From an uncultured Bacteroidales bacterium (GTDB taxonomy: Bacteria > Bacteroidota > Bacteroidia > Bacteroidales > Lentimicrobiaceae): a stretch of 11,607 nt of DNA. The DNA is taken from contig CALCQV010000034.1 of NCBI GenBank assembly GCA_937894795.1, positions 1-11,607 on the forward strand, in the 5' to 3' direction. A program made the translations under genes and the position numbers. This document shows, piece after piece, positions 1 through 6,222 of this stretch. Position 1 is the first letter of the stretch. Every line of letters begins with the position of its first letter. A model generated the notes under the pieces. That model was not told where the DNA came from, did not search any database, and was given only the letters and a program-made list of their open reading frames with translations.

Positions 1-2
1 AA

Positions 3-107
3 GTCATAGAATACGCTTCCAGAGCATTCTACTCCCTCCCCAACATCCGGAATCACTGGACTACTTTCACCGGAATAGTCAATACAGTACTAACCAAAAA
101 ACTGTAA
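3..107 (+). CDS. C-terminal end of an unidentified protein (partial)
   Basis: An open frame enters from the left edge and stops at TAA 105-107, giving 34 residues that begin VIEYASRAF and end NTVLTKKL. The composition is protein-like, with aromatic, Trp and basic residues spread evenly. No start lies in the window because the gene begins further left. I do not recognise the family. A SAM/B12-type tail came to mind, but nothing decisive can be seen. Its last 18 bases overlap, tail to tail, the end of the truncated hydrolase on the other strand, so one of the two genes was probably cut at this joint. Confidence 0.4.
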   Translation, partial: VIEYASRAFYSLPNIRNHWTTFTGIVNTVLTKKL

Positions 108-575
108 AGCTATTTCAGGACGAGTCACTCCGAATGTTACAACTTTTAGAACCTTTTCGGGATAGGCATACGCTAATTCCAACCCTATAATACCCCCATC
201 ACTCCAGCCAACTACGTTAACTTTTCCAAGATTGAGTTTATCGATCAGTCCTGCCATATCAGAGGCCATGAGTGCATAGGTAATCTCCTGGTCAGAATCA
301 GTAGTCCTTCCCTGTGCTCTGCTGTCAACAGCAATAACTTTGAAATGCTTTGATAATTCAGGGATCTGGTTAATGAAACCTTCGATTGAGCCGCCATTGC
401 CATGCAAAAGCAACAATGGTTCACCTTCTCCATAAGTTTCATAATAGATTTTAATGTCGTTTACATCGGCATATTTTCCAACAGCCTGATTGGATCCGTA
501 ATCAATTTTGTTCTCTTTCTGGCTATTACAGGAAACCAAAATTATAGCAAAGAGAACGGCAATAATGTGTTTCAT
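90..575 (-). CDS. Truncated lipoprotein alpha/beta hydrolase
   Basis: This is a lipoprotein-anchored alpha/beta hydrolase fragment of 161 residues. The chosen start gives MKHIIAVLFAIILVSC, a signal peptide with lipobox LVSC and lipid-modified Cys16. The frame is open upstream to 827, but that adds a basic, non-conserved stretch ahead of the signal peptide. HGNGG (58-62) is the oxyanion-hole motif and GWSDGG (123-128) carries nucleophile Ser125. Relatives run to roughly 270-300 residues, with an acid and a His after this point. Here the protein ends after the strand reading KVVTFGV with an unrelated tail, so two of the three catalytic residues are missing. It is probably an inactive remnant. 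The substrate cannot be told. Confidence 0.6.
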   Translation of the reverse strand: MKHIIAVLFAIILVSCNSQKENKIDYGSNQAVGKYADVNDIKIYYETYGEGEPLLLLHGNGGSIEGFINQIPELSKHFKVIAVDSRAQGRTTDSDQEITYALMASDMAGLIDKLNLGKVNVVGWSDGGIIGLELAYAYPEKVLKVVTFGVTRPEIALQFFG

Positions 576-695
576 GATTTTATGAATTTTAAGGTTCAAA
601 ACAATATTTTGGGAGGTTCCAATTACATAGAGCAGAACTAAATTATAAAATATCCAAATATTTGTCAAGATTTTGTGGATAATAATTCTAGCGCA

Positions 696-712
696 CCGCC
701 ATTTCATAAAGT
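696..712. repeat. Single copy of the CGCCATTTC repeat
   Basis: The 17-base word here differs at one position from the copy at 3274-3290 and at two from the copy at 3251-3267. The core is CGCCATTTC, then ATAAAGT here and TTAAAGT there. This copy lies about 250 bases before the ATPase gene and the others lie about 1 kb after it, in the same orientation. The rest of 576-821 shows no gene I can support. Confidence 0.55.
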
Positions 713-821
713 TGCATGACATTAAAGTAATGCCATTCATGTAGTTATAAATAGCTGTTTCATGGTTCAAATTATACTTTATAGCGTAACGCCTCAAAGC
801 ATAATTTACAGATGCTTTAAA

Positions 822-936
822 CTGCACAGCAATAATCCTGATTTTTGCACAACGTGAATCCTATATTTTGCACAACAAAAATTCTAATTATTGCACAACA
901 AAAATCCTTAATTTTGCACAATTGGAAATTGTTTAT
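822..936. repeat. Five 23-bp direct repeats (iteron-like)
   Basis: The word TTGCACAAC, or a close variant, starts at 822, 845, 868, 891 and 914, an exact 23-base step each time. The middle three copies match it fully; the first reads CTGCACAGC and the last TTGCACAAT. Between the words lie A/T-rich spacers of the AAAATYCTWATT type in the first four units. The last unit runs into the ATPase promoter and supplies its -33 TTTG. The layout resembles operator or replication iterons. What binds it is unknown. Confidence 0.8.
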
Positions 937-943
937 ATCTTTG
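913..943 (+). promoter_or_regulatory. Bacteroidota-type promoter of the ATPase gene
   Basis: TTTG at 913-916 is followed after 19 bases by TATCTTTG at 936-943. This matches the Bacteroidota -33/-7 consensus of TTTG and TAnnTTTG. Transcription would start near 950, leaving a very short leader before ATG 966. The -33 element belongs to the fifth 23-bp repeat, so a protein bound to the repeats should affect this promoter directly. Confidence 0.65.
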
Positions 944-965
944 TATTGAAATTAGATGGCTATTT

Positions 966-2219
966 ATGAGTTACATAGAAAGAATAATAGAAGTTGATTT
1001 ATTGGAAAAACTGTCTGCTTCGGGTGCTGTACTAATAAAAGGCCCAAAGTCATGCGGAAAAACAGCAACAGCTTCGCAGTATGCAAAAAGTATTCTGGAA
1101 ATGGACAGGGACCCACAGGTACCTGTAATAATGGCTACAAATCCACAGCTATTATTAGCAGGGAATACGCCCAGATTAATTGATGAATGGCAGGAACATC
1201 CTGAAATCTGGAATTATGTAAGGCATGAAGTGGACAACCGTAAGACAAAAGGGCAATTTATACTTACAGGTTCGGCTAATCCAACTGATGATGTCAAGCT
1301 GCATAGCGGCGCCGGGCGTTTTACTATTGTGCAAATGGACACTATGTCATGGCAGGAATTAGGTTATTCCACTGGAACCTTTAAAATGACAGATTTACTG
1401 CAAGGGATTCCGACTGACTTCCACGAACCGGGTATATCGCTCGATTTCATCATAGATAAAATGTTGATCGGGGGATGGCCTGCATTAATGAATGGAAGTT
1501 TAAAAAATGCGCTCAATATGAACAGGGGCTATGTTGATTTACTCTGTGAAGTGGATATGAGCAGAGTTTCGGGAATTAAGCGCGACCCAATAAAAGTGCG
1601 CAGTTTATTACGATCATTGGCAAGGAACACAGCCACACTGGTTGATAATAAAACATTAGAGAAGGATGTTAAAATTTCTGATAAAAATGATTTGTCTCGA
1701 AACACAATATCAGAATACTTGGATGCTCTGTCGCGGTTAATGATTTTGTACGAACAACCAGCATTCAATCCGCATATTCGTTCGTCGGCGTTTTTGCGTA
1801 AATCGCCCAAAAGACATTTGTGTGACACTTCGTTGATAGCAGCAGCATTGGGATTGGAGAAGGAATCGTTGATAAAAGATTTAAAATATACAGGATTTTT
1901 GTTTGAGTCACTGGCAACACACGAGTTAAATGTATATGCCAAAGCAAACGACGCCAACGTTTTACATTATAGCGATTCGTATGGTTACGAAGTGGATGCT
2001 ATTGTTCAGAAGCGCAATGGTGATTATGCCGCTTTTGAAATAAAACTCGGTGTAGGATATATTGACGAAGCTGCAGAAAATCTTAAAAGATTTGCCGGAA
2101 ATATAGATAATGCCAAAATGGATTTGCCGAAATCATTAAACATAATTACCGGAACAGGAATGAGCTATCGTCGCCCAGATGAAATAAATGTGATTTCATT
2201 AGCTTCGCTGGGTAAATAA
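966..2219 (+). CDS. AAA ATPase with DUF4143 C-terminal domain
   Basis: This is a 417-residue ATPase of the family common in Bacteroidota and archaea. Walker A is GPKSCGKT (26-33), Walker B is LIDEWQ (71-76), and TGSA (101-104) sits where sensor 1 is expected. The C-terminal half matches the DUF4143 pattern: FESLATHEL (313-321), EVDAIV (342-347) and FEIKLG (357-362). The spaced E, D and ExK residues resemble a PD-(D/E)xK nuclease core. Between them lies a likely winged-helix stretch (about 200-265). The length is normal and the gene looks intact. The cellular role of this family is not established. The gene stands alone between repeats and gene remnants, suggesting a mobile or selfish unit. 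Its promoter overlaps the 23-bp repeats, so self-regulation is plausible but inferred. Confidence 0.85.
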   Translation: MSYIERIIEVDLLEKLSASGAVLIKGPKSCGKTATASQYAKSILEMDRDPQVPVIMATNPQLLLAGNTPRLIDEWQEHPEIWNYVRHEVDNRKTKGQFILTGSANPTDDVKLHSGAGRFTIVQMDTMSWQELGYSTGTFKMTDLLQGIPTDFHEPGISLDFIIDKMLIGGWPALMNGSLKNALNMNRGYVDLLCEVDMSRVSGIKRDPIKVRSLLRSLARNTATLVDNKTLEKDVKISDKNDLSRNTISEYLDALSRLMILYEQPAFNPHIRSSAFLRKSPKRHLCDTSLIAAALGLEKESLIKDLKYTGFLFESLATHELNVYAKANDANVLHYSDSYGYEVDAIVQKRNGDYAAFEIKLGVGYIDEAAENLKRFAGNIDNAKMDLPKSLNIITGTGMSYRRPDEINVISLASLGK

Positions 2220-2227
2220 TTATCAAA

Positions 2228-2443
2228 TTATACTTCGAGGTCGAATGTAGGGACATCAGGCGTAAATACCGCTCCTGTTGTAATGGCGAGTTCTTCTCCA
2301 TAACTTACTCCATGGCTGTTTTCCGCAAAAGCCCGCACATAGTAGGTTGTATTCGGCAACATATTGTATTGAATCCATATAGAGTAATCAATCCCAGGAA
2401 AGTCATGGAAAAAATAATCGGTTGAATTTTCTTGTACGTATTC
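2228..2443 (-). pseudogene. Remnant of a fibronectin III-like surface protein C-terminus
   Basis: Read on the minus strand, 71 codons end in TAA (2228-2230). They include YYVRAFAENSHGVSYGEEL and end PTFDLEV. The pattern NTTYYVRAFAENSHG is typical of fibronectin type III-like repeats in Bacteroidota surface proteins. The frame is closed upstream by TAA at 2444-2446 and contains no suitable start, so the gene has lost its 5' part. It lies 8 bases after the ATPase stop, which suggests that a rearrangement placed the ATPase next to a broken gene. Confidence 0.6.
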
Positions 2444-2772
2444 TTAAGTGCTTATGGATGACTGATGTGTTTTATCATTTATCCATAAATTTAGAAATAC
2501 TAACTCATAAAAGAGAAATATTTCTTCATTAAAGTCCCTTTACGGATACAATGGCATATATAGCCAAAACAACACTCGCCGACCGGATGAAAGAAATGTA
2601 TGAAATGTTTGGAAAAAGCAGAAATTTTTAGTATTTTAGTCCCACTTTATTACGCAAGATACTTTTTTGGCTAACGATTTGCTTTCACGCTGATCAGGCA
2701 ACCTTTGAGCCTGAAACCTGGACCACCAATTTTGTTTGGGGATTTTTTTATTAGCCATAAAATTTATTCATC
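2444..2772. other. Non-coding stretch with a minor ORF and one hairpin
   Basis: About 330 bases hold no convincing gene. A 26-codon frame at 2551-2631 (MAYIAKTTLADRMKEMYEMF and six more residues) has a sensible helical composition but no recognisable relative. It may be a small protein or the start of a lost gene. TCAGGC at 2694-2699 and GCCTGA at 2709-2714 form a 6-bp hairpin ahead of the SnoaL-like gene. I found no clear TAnnTTTG promoter here. Confidence 0.35.
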
Positions 2773-3243
2773 ATGAAAAGAGTTGTTTTTATTTTGCTTG
2801 CTCTTGCAGGAGCTATCACTGTGTGTGCACAATCATCAACTGCCGATAAGAATATTGCAGTTGTGAAAAAATTCATTGAGGTCCAGAACCAGACTGACTG
2901 GATGGATCATACAGGTTTCCTCTTCTCGCCGGAAGGCTATGAAATGCATAAAAAGGTGCATGCAGGTTTCAGGGAAGTATTCCCCGATTATCATTTTGAA
3001 CTGCTGATGATATCGGCAAAAGGGGATTCAGTCCTGGCATTTGGACTTGTTACAGGTACGCATTCAAAAACATGGGATCTGTACCCTGCCATTCCTGCCA
3101 CAAATAAGAAAATTTCATGGCTTGAGACACTGGTTTTAATCATGAAAGAGGGAAAAGCAACCGGCGGTGTAATACTGAACGACAGGCTAGACATAATGTA
3201 TCAACTGGGTTACGGTTGCAAGCCTGAACCGCTGAAGCCATAA
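2773..3243 (+). CDS. Secreted SnoaL-like (NTF2-fold) protein
   Basis: This 156-residue protein has a clear signal peptide (1-20, ending VCAQ), so it should be exported to the periplasm or beyond. The mature part resembles SnoaL-like ester cyclases of the NTF2-like fold. It starts with a helix (NIAVVKKFIEVQNQTDW), followed by FREVFPDYHFELLMISAKGD and then strands around VLAFGLVTGTHS. FPDYHFE is a hallmark stretch of this fold. Such proteins range from polyketide cyclases to small-molecule binders, so the substrate is unknown. The gene is complete and not in an operon: repeats follow its stop and the next gene is convergent. Confidence 0.7.
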   Translation: MKRVVFILLALAGAITVCAQSSTADKNIAVVKKFIEVQNQTDWMDHTGFLFSPEGYEMHKKVHAGFREVFPDYHFELLMISAKGDSVLAFGLVTGTHSKTWDLYPAIPATNKKISWLETLVLIMKEGKATGGVILNDRLDIMYQLGYGCKPEPLKP

Positions 3244-3250
3244 CAGAATA

Positions 3251-3290
3251 TCGCCATTTCTTAAAGTAAAACACCGCCATTTCTTAAAGT
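3251..3290. repeat. Two 23-bp-spaced CGCCATTTC repeats
   Basis: The word CGCCATTTCTTAAAGT appears twice, with copies (one leading base included) starting at 3251 and 3274, a step of 23 bases. They lie between convergent genes. A near-identical copy sits at 696-712. The step equals that of the TTGCACAAC array before the ATPase, although the sequence differs. Confidence 0.65.
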
Positions 3291-3310
3291 GGCTGAAAGA
3301 CAACAGGCTT

Positions 3311-4063
3311 CTATTTTAAATTCTCATTGAAGAATGATTCCAATTTGTCAAAGGGAATCACATCCAATTTGTCGTACAAATCAACGTGAACAGCACCCGG
3401 AATGATCATTAACTCCTTAGGTTCGTTGGCGGCTTTGTAAGCATCTTCACTGAAATAGCGGGAATGTGCATTTTCGCCTGCAATAATCAAAACGGGTCTT
3501 GGCGATATTTCCTTGATGTACGTTAAGATGGGCATATTCATAAATGATATGGGAGTAGTTGCGGTCCATGAATTTCCCGAATTTACCGAACGGTTATGGA
3601 ATCCTCTTTCAGTTCGGTAATAATCGTAATATTCTTTTAAAAATTGTGGTTCATCTCCTTTTAACGCTTTATTGCCTTCCGGTCCATAAGCAAATGTGCC
3701 ATTTTCTGCATCTTTCCAACGTTGTTGTCCTAGTTGCTCCAGCATTTTTGTGCGTTGTTCCAATGTTACGGCGTCATTATATCCTTTTGACATCACTCTC
3801 GTCATATCGTACATTGTGGAAGTAGCCACTGCTTTTATGCGTTTGTCGATTGCAGTAGCGTTTAAGGCAAAACCGCCAAAACCACAAATGCCGATGATGC
3901 CGATTTTATTTCGGTCAATATTTTTCTGTATTCCAAGAAAATCGACTACAGCACTAAAATCTTCTGTATTGATATCGGGCGATGCGATATTGCGTGGTTC
4001 ACCGGAGCTTTCGCCAGTATAGGATGGGTCAAATGCCAAAGCAACAAAACCACGTTCTGCCAT
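3311..4063 (-). CDS. Dienelactone hydrolase-like alpha/beta hydrolase, N-terminally truncated
   Basis: This 250-residue open frame matches the body of a Bacteroidota alpha/beta hydrolase family. MAERGFVALAFDPSYTGESS (1-20) is normally internal. GICGFGG (58-64) carries a Cys60 nucleophile in place of Ser, as in dienelactone hydrolases. GENAHSRYFSEDAY (196-209) probably supplies the acid and GAVHVD (223-228) the His. Relatives have a signal peptide and about 60-80 residues before MAERG, including the first strands and the oxyanion region. Here the signal peptide survives just upstream (4118) in another frame, so the gene carries an out-of-frame internal deletion. If translation begins at 4063 the product would be cytoplasmic and lack its N-terminal strands, so it is probably inactive. 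Confidence 0.65.
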   Translation of the reverse strand: MAERGFVALAFDPSYTGESSGEPRNIASPDINTEDFSAVVDFLGIQKNIDRNKIGIIGICGFGGFALNATAIDKRIKAVATSTMYDMTRVMSKGYNDAVTLEQRTKMLEQLGQQRWKDAENGTFAYGPEGNKALKGDEPQFLKEYYDYYRTERGFHNRSVNSGNSWTATTPISFMNMPILTYIKEISPRPVLIIAGENAHSRYFSEDAYKAANEPKELMIIPGAVHVDLYDKLDVIPFDKLESFFNENLK

Positions 4064-4118
4064 TTGATTGTCCCAAAAACACCAGGAAAGTTACCGCTAA
4101 AATCGATATCCTTTTCAT
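4029..4118 (-). pseudogene. Displaced signal peptide of the adjacent hydrolase
   Basis: ATG at 4116-4118 opens a frame reading MKRISILAVTFLVFLGQSNG, a textbook signal peptide. It then runs into nonsense and stops at TGA 4029-4031. It overlaps the start of the hydrolase body in a different frame: starts 4118 and 4063 are 55 bases apart. The simplest reading is one ancestral secreted hydrolase that lost the segment between its signal peptide and MAERG. Confidence 0.6.
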
Positions 4119-4147
4119 TTTGTTTCTGTTTAAATTGTTTTAATAAA

Positions 4148-4169
4148 TTTTGCAGGAACTCCTGCAAAA
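4148..4169. other. Perfect 9-bp hairpin upstream of the broken hydrolase
   Basis: TTTTGCAGG (4148-4156) and CCTGCAAAA (4161-4169) are exact complements around a 4-base loop. It lies 30 bases upstream of the signal-peptide ATG at 4118, so it is in the leader or operator region of that gene. There is no convincing T-run for a terminator on either strand. Confidence 0.5.
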
Positions 4170-4323
4170 AATATCCTTACTCATATTTTGTCGTATTCAT
4201 TTAAAATTCTACGATGCAAAATTCGGTGTAATAAATTTCTAGCACATACCTAAATTACAGAACAAATTACCATTATTACTGATTGTCGGTTCGTTAAGTA
4301 ATATTCTAGTAATTAGTTGTTTA

Positions 4324-4402
4324 AATCTATCTCGCTAGGCTGTCAGGGTGATAGTACGAAGCCTGAAACTATCATTCATGTAGATTGTTTACATGGTTGT
4401 AA
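4324..4402 (+). promoter_or_regulatory. Candidate structured 5' leader of cysK
   Basis: Several exact complementary segments are packed just before cysK. AATCTA 4324-4329 pairs with TAGATT 4381-4386. TGATAGT 4349-4355 pairs with ACTATCA 4368-4374. TCAGG 4343-4347 pairs with CCTGA 4362-4366, and AGGCT 4337-4341 with AGCCT 4360-4364. CATGTA 4377-4382 pairs with TACATG 4390-4395, and TTACA 4389-4393 with TGTAA 4398-4402. Several of these exclude each other, as in a riboswitch or attenuator. It does not match SAM-II or any class I know. AT-rich DNA gives chance helices, so this stays a candidate. Confidence 0.35.
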
Positions 4403-4417
4403 TTAAAAACATTGTCT

Positions 4418-5347
4418 ATGAAAATATTCTCAGGCATAAGCCAGCTTATTGGCAATACGCCGCTGGTTGAGATTGGCCGATTGTCGGCGGGACTTAACGC
4501 CAGGATTCTGGTGAAACTTGAATCGCTGAATCCCTCCTATTCGGTGAAAGACCGGCTGGCGCTGGCGCTGATTGAGGATGGGGAGGAAAAGGGGCTTATT
4601 AAGGAGGGCACCACAATTATTGAGCCTACCAGCGGTAACACGGGCATTGGCCTTGCCATGATTTGCGCCGAAAGGGGGTACAAGCTGATGGTGACCATGC
4701 CTGAGAGTGCGAGCCTGGAGCGGAGGTTGCTCATCAAGGCGCTGGGTGGTGAAATTGTGCTGACTCCTGCGGACATGGGAATGAAAGGCGCTATTGCGAA
4801 AGCCCGTGAGTTGCAGGAAATGACGCCAAATTCCTATATTCCCTTTCAGTTCTCGAATCGGGCAAACCCTGAAAAGCATCGTAAAACCACCGCGCTCGAA
4901 ATATGGAACGATACCGATGGTACTGTCGATATTTTCGTTGCCGGCGTTGGTACGGGGGGAACAATCACGGGTGTAGGCGAAGTGCTGAAGCACAAGAAAA
5001 GTGAGGTTACGATTGTTGCTGTTGAGCCGCAGCTCTCCCCTGTTTTGTCGGGCGGAGAACCGGGCAAGCATAAGATTCAGGGTATTGGCGCAGGTTTTGT
5101 TCCTGATGTGATGAATATGTCGATTATTGATGAGATCATCCAGGTTTCGGAAGATGATGCCATGAATACTGCGCGGCGGATAATGAAGGAAGAGGGAATC
5201 CTTTGCGGAATCTCTTCAGGGGCCAATGTATTTGCTGCCATGCAGTTGGCCGGCAGGGTTGAGAATTCCGGCAAGACGATTGTAACCATAATTTGTGATA
5301 CGGGCGAACGCTATCTGAGTACAGATCTTTTCAAGTTATATGTATGA
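4418..5347 (+). CDS. cysK: Cysteine synthase A (O-acetylserine sulfhydrylase)
   Basis: This cytoplasmic PLP enzyme makes L-cysteine from O-acetyl-L-serine and sulfide. The 309-residue length is normal. PLP-binding Lys44 lies in PSYSVKDR (39-46), the substrate loop is TSGNTG (71-76), the phosphate-binding loop is GTGGT (178-182), and SSGAN (266-270) completes the cofactor pocket. QGIGAGFVP (221-229) is a CysK-type signature. ATG 4418 is chosen over TTG 4412 because MKIFSGISQLIGNTPL matches the usual family start. The stop overlaps the cysE start (ATGA 5344-5347), so the two are cotranscribed and probably translationally coupled. A structured leader candidate sits directly upstream and may control both genes. 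Confidence 0.95.
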   Translation: MKIFSGISQLIGNTPLVEIGRLSAGLNARILVKLESLNPSYSVKDRLALALIEDGEEKGLIKEGTTIIEPTSGNTGIGLAMICAERGYKLMVTMPESASLERRLLIKALGGEIVLTPADMGMKGAIAKARELQEMTPNSYIPFQFSNRANPEKHRKTTALEIWNDTDGTVDIFVAGVGTGGTITGVGEVLKHKKSEVTIVAVEPQLSPVLSGGEPGKHKIQGIGAGFVPDVMNMSIIDEIIQVSEDDAMNTARRIMKEEGILCGISSGANVFAAMQLAGRVENSGKTIVTIICDTGERYLSTDLFKLYV

Positions 5348-6216
5348 AGGAAAACGATGATTTTGAGAAAGTCGTGGAACAGCTCTGCGACCTGAGCAGC
5401 AACGCCGATCTGTACCACATTCCGTGGCACAAGATGGAGTTGCCTTCAGCAGCCGAATTGCAGAAGCTGGTTGATATACTGCGGGAGATCATTTTTCCCG
5501 GGTATTTTGGAGAATCCATAATACGTAGCGAAACTTTGCACTATTTAACGGGTGCCCGGCTCAATAATGCGCTGTCAATTCTCATAACGCAGATAAACCG
5601 CGGCTTTTGCTTTTACTGCCATGAACCCGGTCAGCAGTGCAGCGACTGTAAGGAAAGATCAAAGACGCTGGCCAAATCCTTTATACGGAAATTGCCCGGG
5701 ATTAAACAACAGCTCGCACTGGATGCCAAAGCAGCCTATGATGGTGATCCGGCCACGCTTCACGTGAGTGAGGCCATATTTTGCTACCCCAGCATGACGG
5801 CAGTCACCTATCACCGCATTGCACATGAGCTCTTTGTGCTTGGCATTCCGCTGATACCAAGGATCATCAGTGAAATAGCGCACAGCATCACGGGCATTGA
5901 TATGCATCCCGGCGCCCGGATAGGCGATGGCTTTTTCATTGACCATGGCACGGGTGTTGTGATTGGCGAGACCTCCGTTATAGGCAACAACGTGCGCATA
6001 TACCAGGGCGTAACGCTTGGTGCGAAGAGCTTTCCCGTTGATTCAAAGGGCAATCCCATCAAGGGAATGCAACGGCACCCCATTGTGGAGGACAATGTGG
6101 TCATCTATGCAAACGCCACCATTTTGGGGCGCATAACCATTGGCAGGGGTTCCATCATAGGCGGAAATGTATGGGTAACCAAGGATGTGCCTGCAGGTAC
6201 AACGGTAGTGATATAA
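5344..6216 (+). CDS. cysE: Serine O-acetyltransferase
   Basis: The enzyme transfers acetyl from acetyl-CoA to L-serine, the first step of cysteine synthesis, feeding CysK encoded just before it. It has 290 residues: a helical N-terminal domain (about 1-180), then a left-handed beta-helix of hexapeptide repeats. The catalytic regions are visible as DMHPGARIG (186-194) and DHGTGVVIGET (200-210), followed by VRIYQGVTLGAKS. There is an insert-like C89-x2-C92-x6-C99-x2-C102 knot in the helical domain, fit to bind zinc or an Fe-S cluster or to form disulfides. The C-terminus ends ...TTVVI. In E. coli and Haemophilus a C-terminal Ile of this enzyme docks into the CysK active site, so a CysK-CysE complex is plausible here. 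The short tail makes that less certain. Confidence 0.94.
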   Translation: MKENDDFEKVVEQLCDLSSNADLYHIPWHKMELPSAAELQKLVDILREIIFPGYFGESIIRSETLHYLTGARLNNALSILITQINRGFCFYCHEPGQQCSDCKERSKTLAKSFIRKLPGIKQQLALDAKAAYDGDPATLHVSEAIFCYPSMTAVTYHRIAHELFVLGIPLIPRIISEIAHSITGIDMHPGARIGDGFFIDHGTGVVIGETSVIGNNVRIYQGVTLGAKSFPVDSKGNPIKGMQRHPIVEDNVVIYANATILGRITIGRGSIIGGNVWVTKDVPAGTTVVI

Positions 6217-6222
6217 GTGATT

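Noticed and set aside
576..827. Upstream extension of the lipoprotein hydrolase frame to an ATG at 827
   Set aside because: It would place 84 non-conserved, partly hydrophobic residues before a perfect lipoprotein signal peptide, and it runs into the 23-bp repeats.
822..936. CRISPR array
   Set aside because: The repeated word is about 9 bases with short, similar A/T-rich spacers, and no cas gene is present. This is a direct-repeat array.
4324..4402. SAM-II or SAM-I riboswitch before cysK
   Set aside because: The conserved core sequences of those classes as I know them are not present. Only the general pseudoknot-like layout is shared.
4412..4417. TTG start for cysK, two codons upstream
   Set aside because: ATG 4418 gives the normal family N-terminus, and the two extra residues have no support.
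4430..5071. 213-residue minus-strand frame opposite cysK
   Set aside because: Its translation mirrors the codon pattern of a certain cysteine synthase gene and shows no motif or signal of its own.
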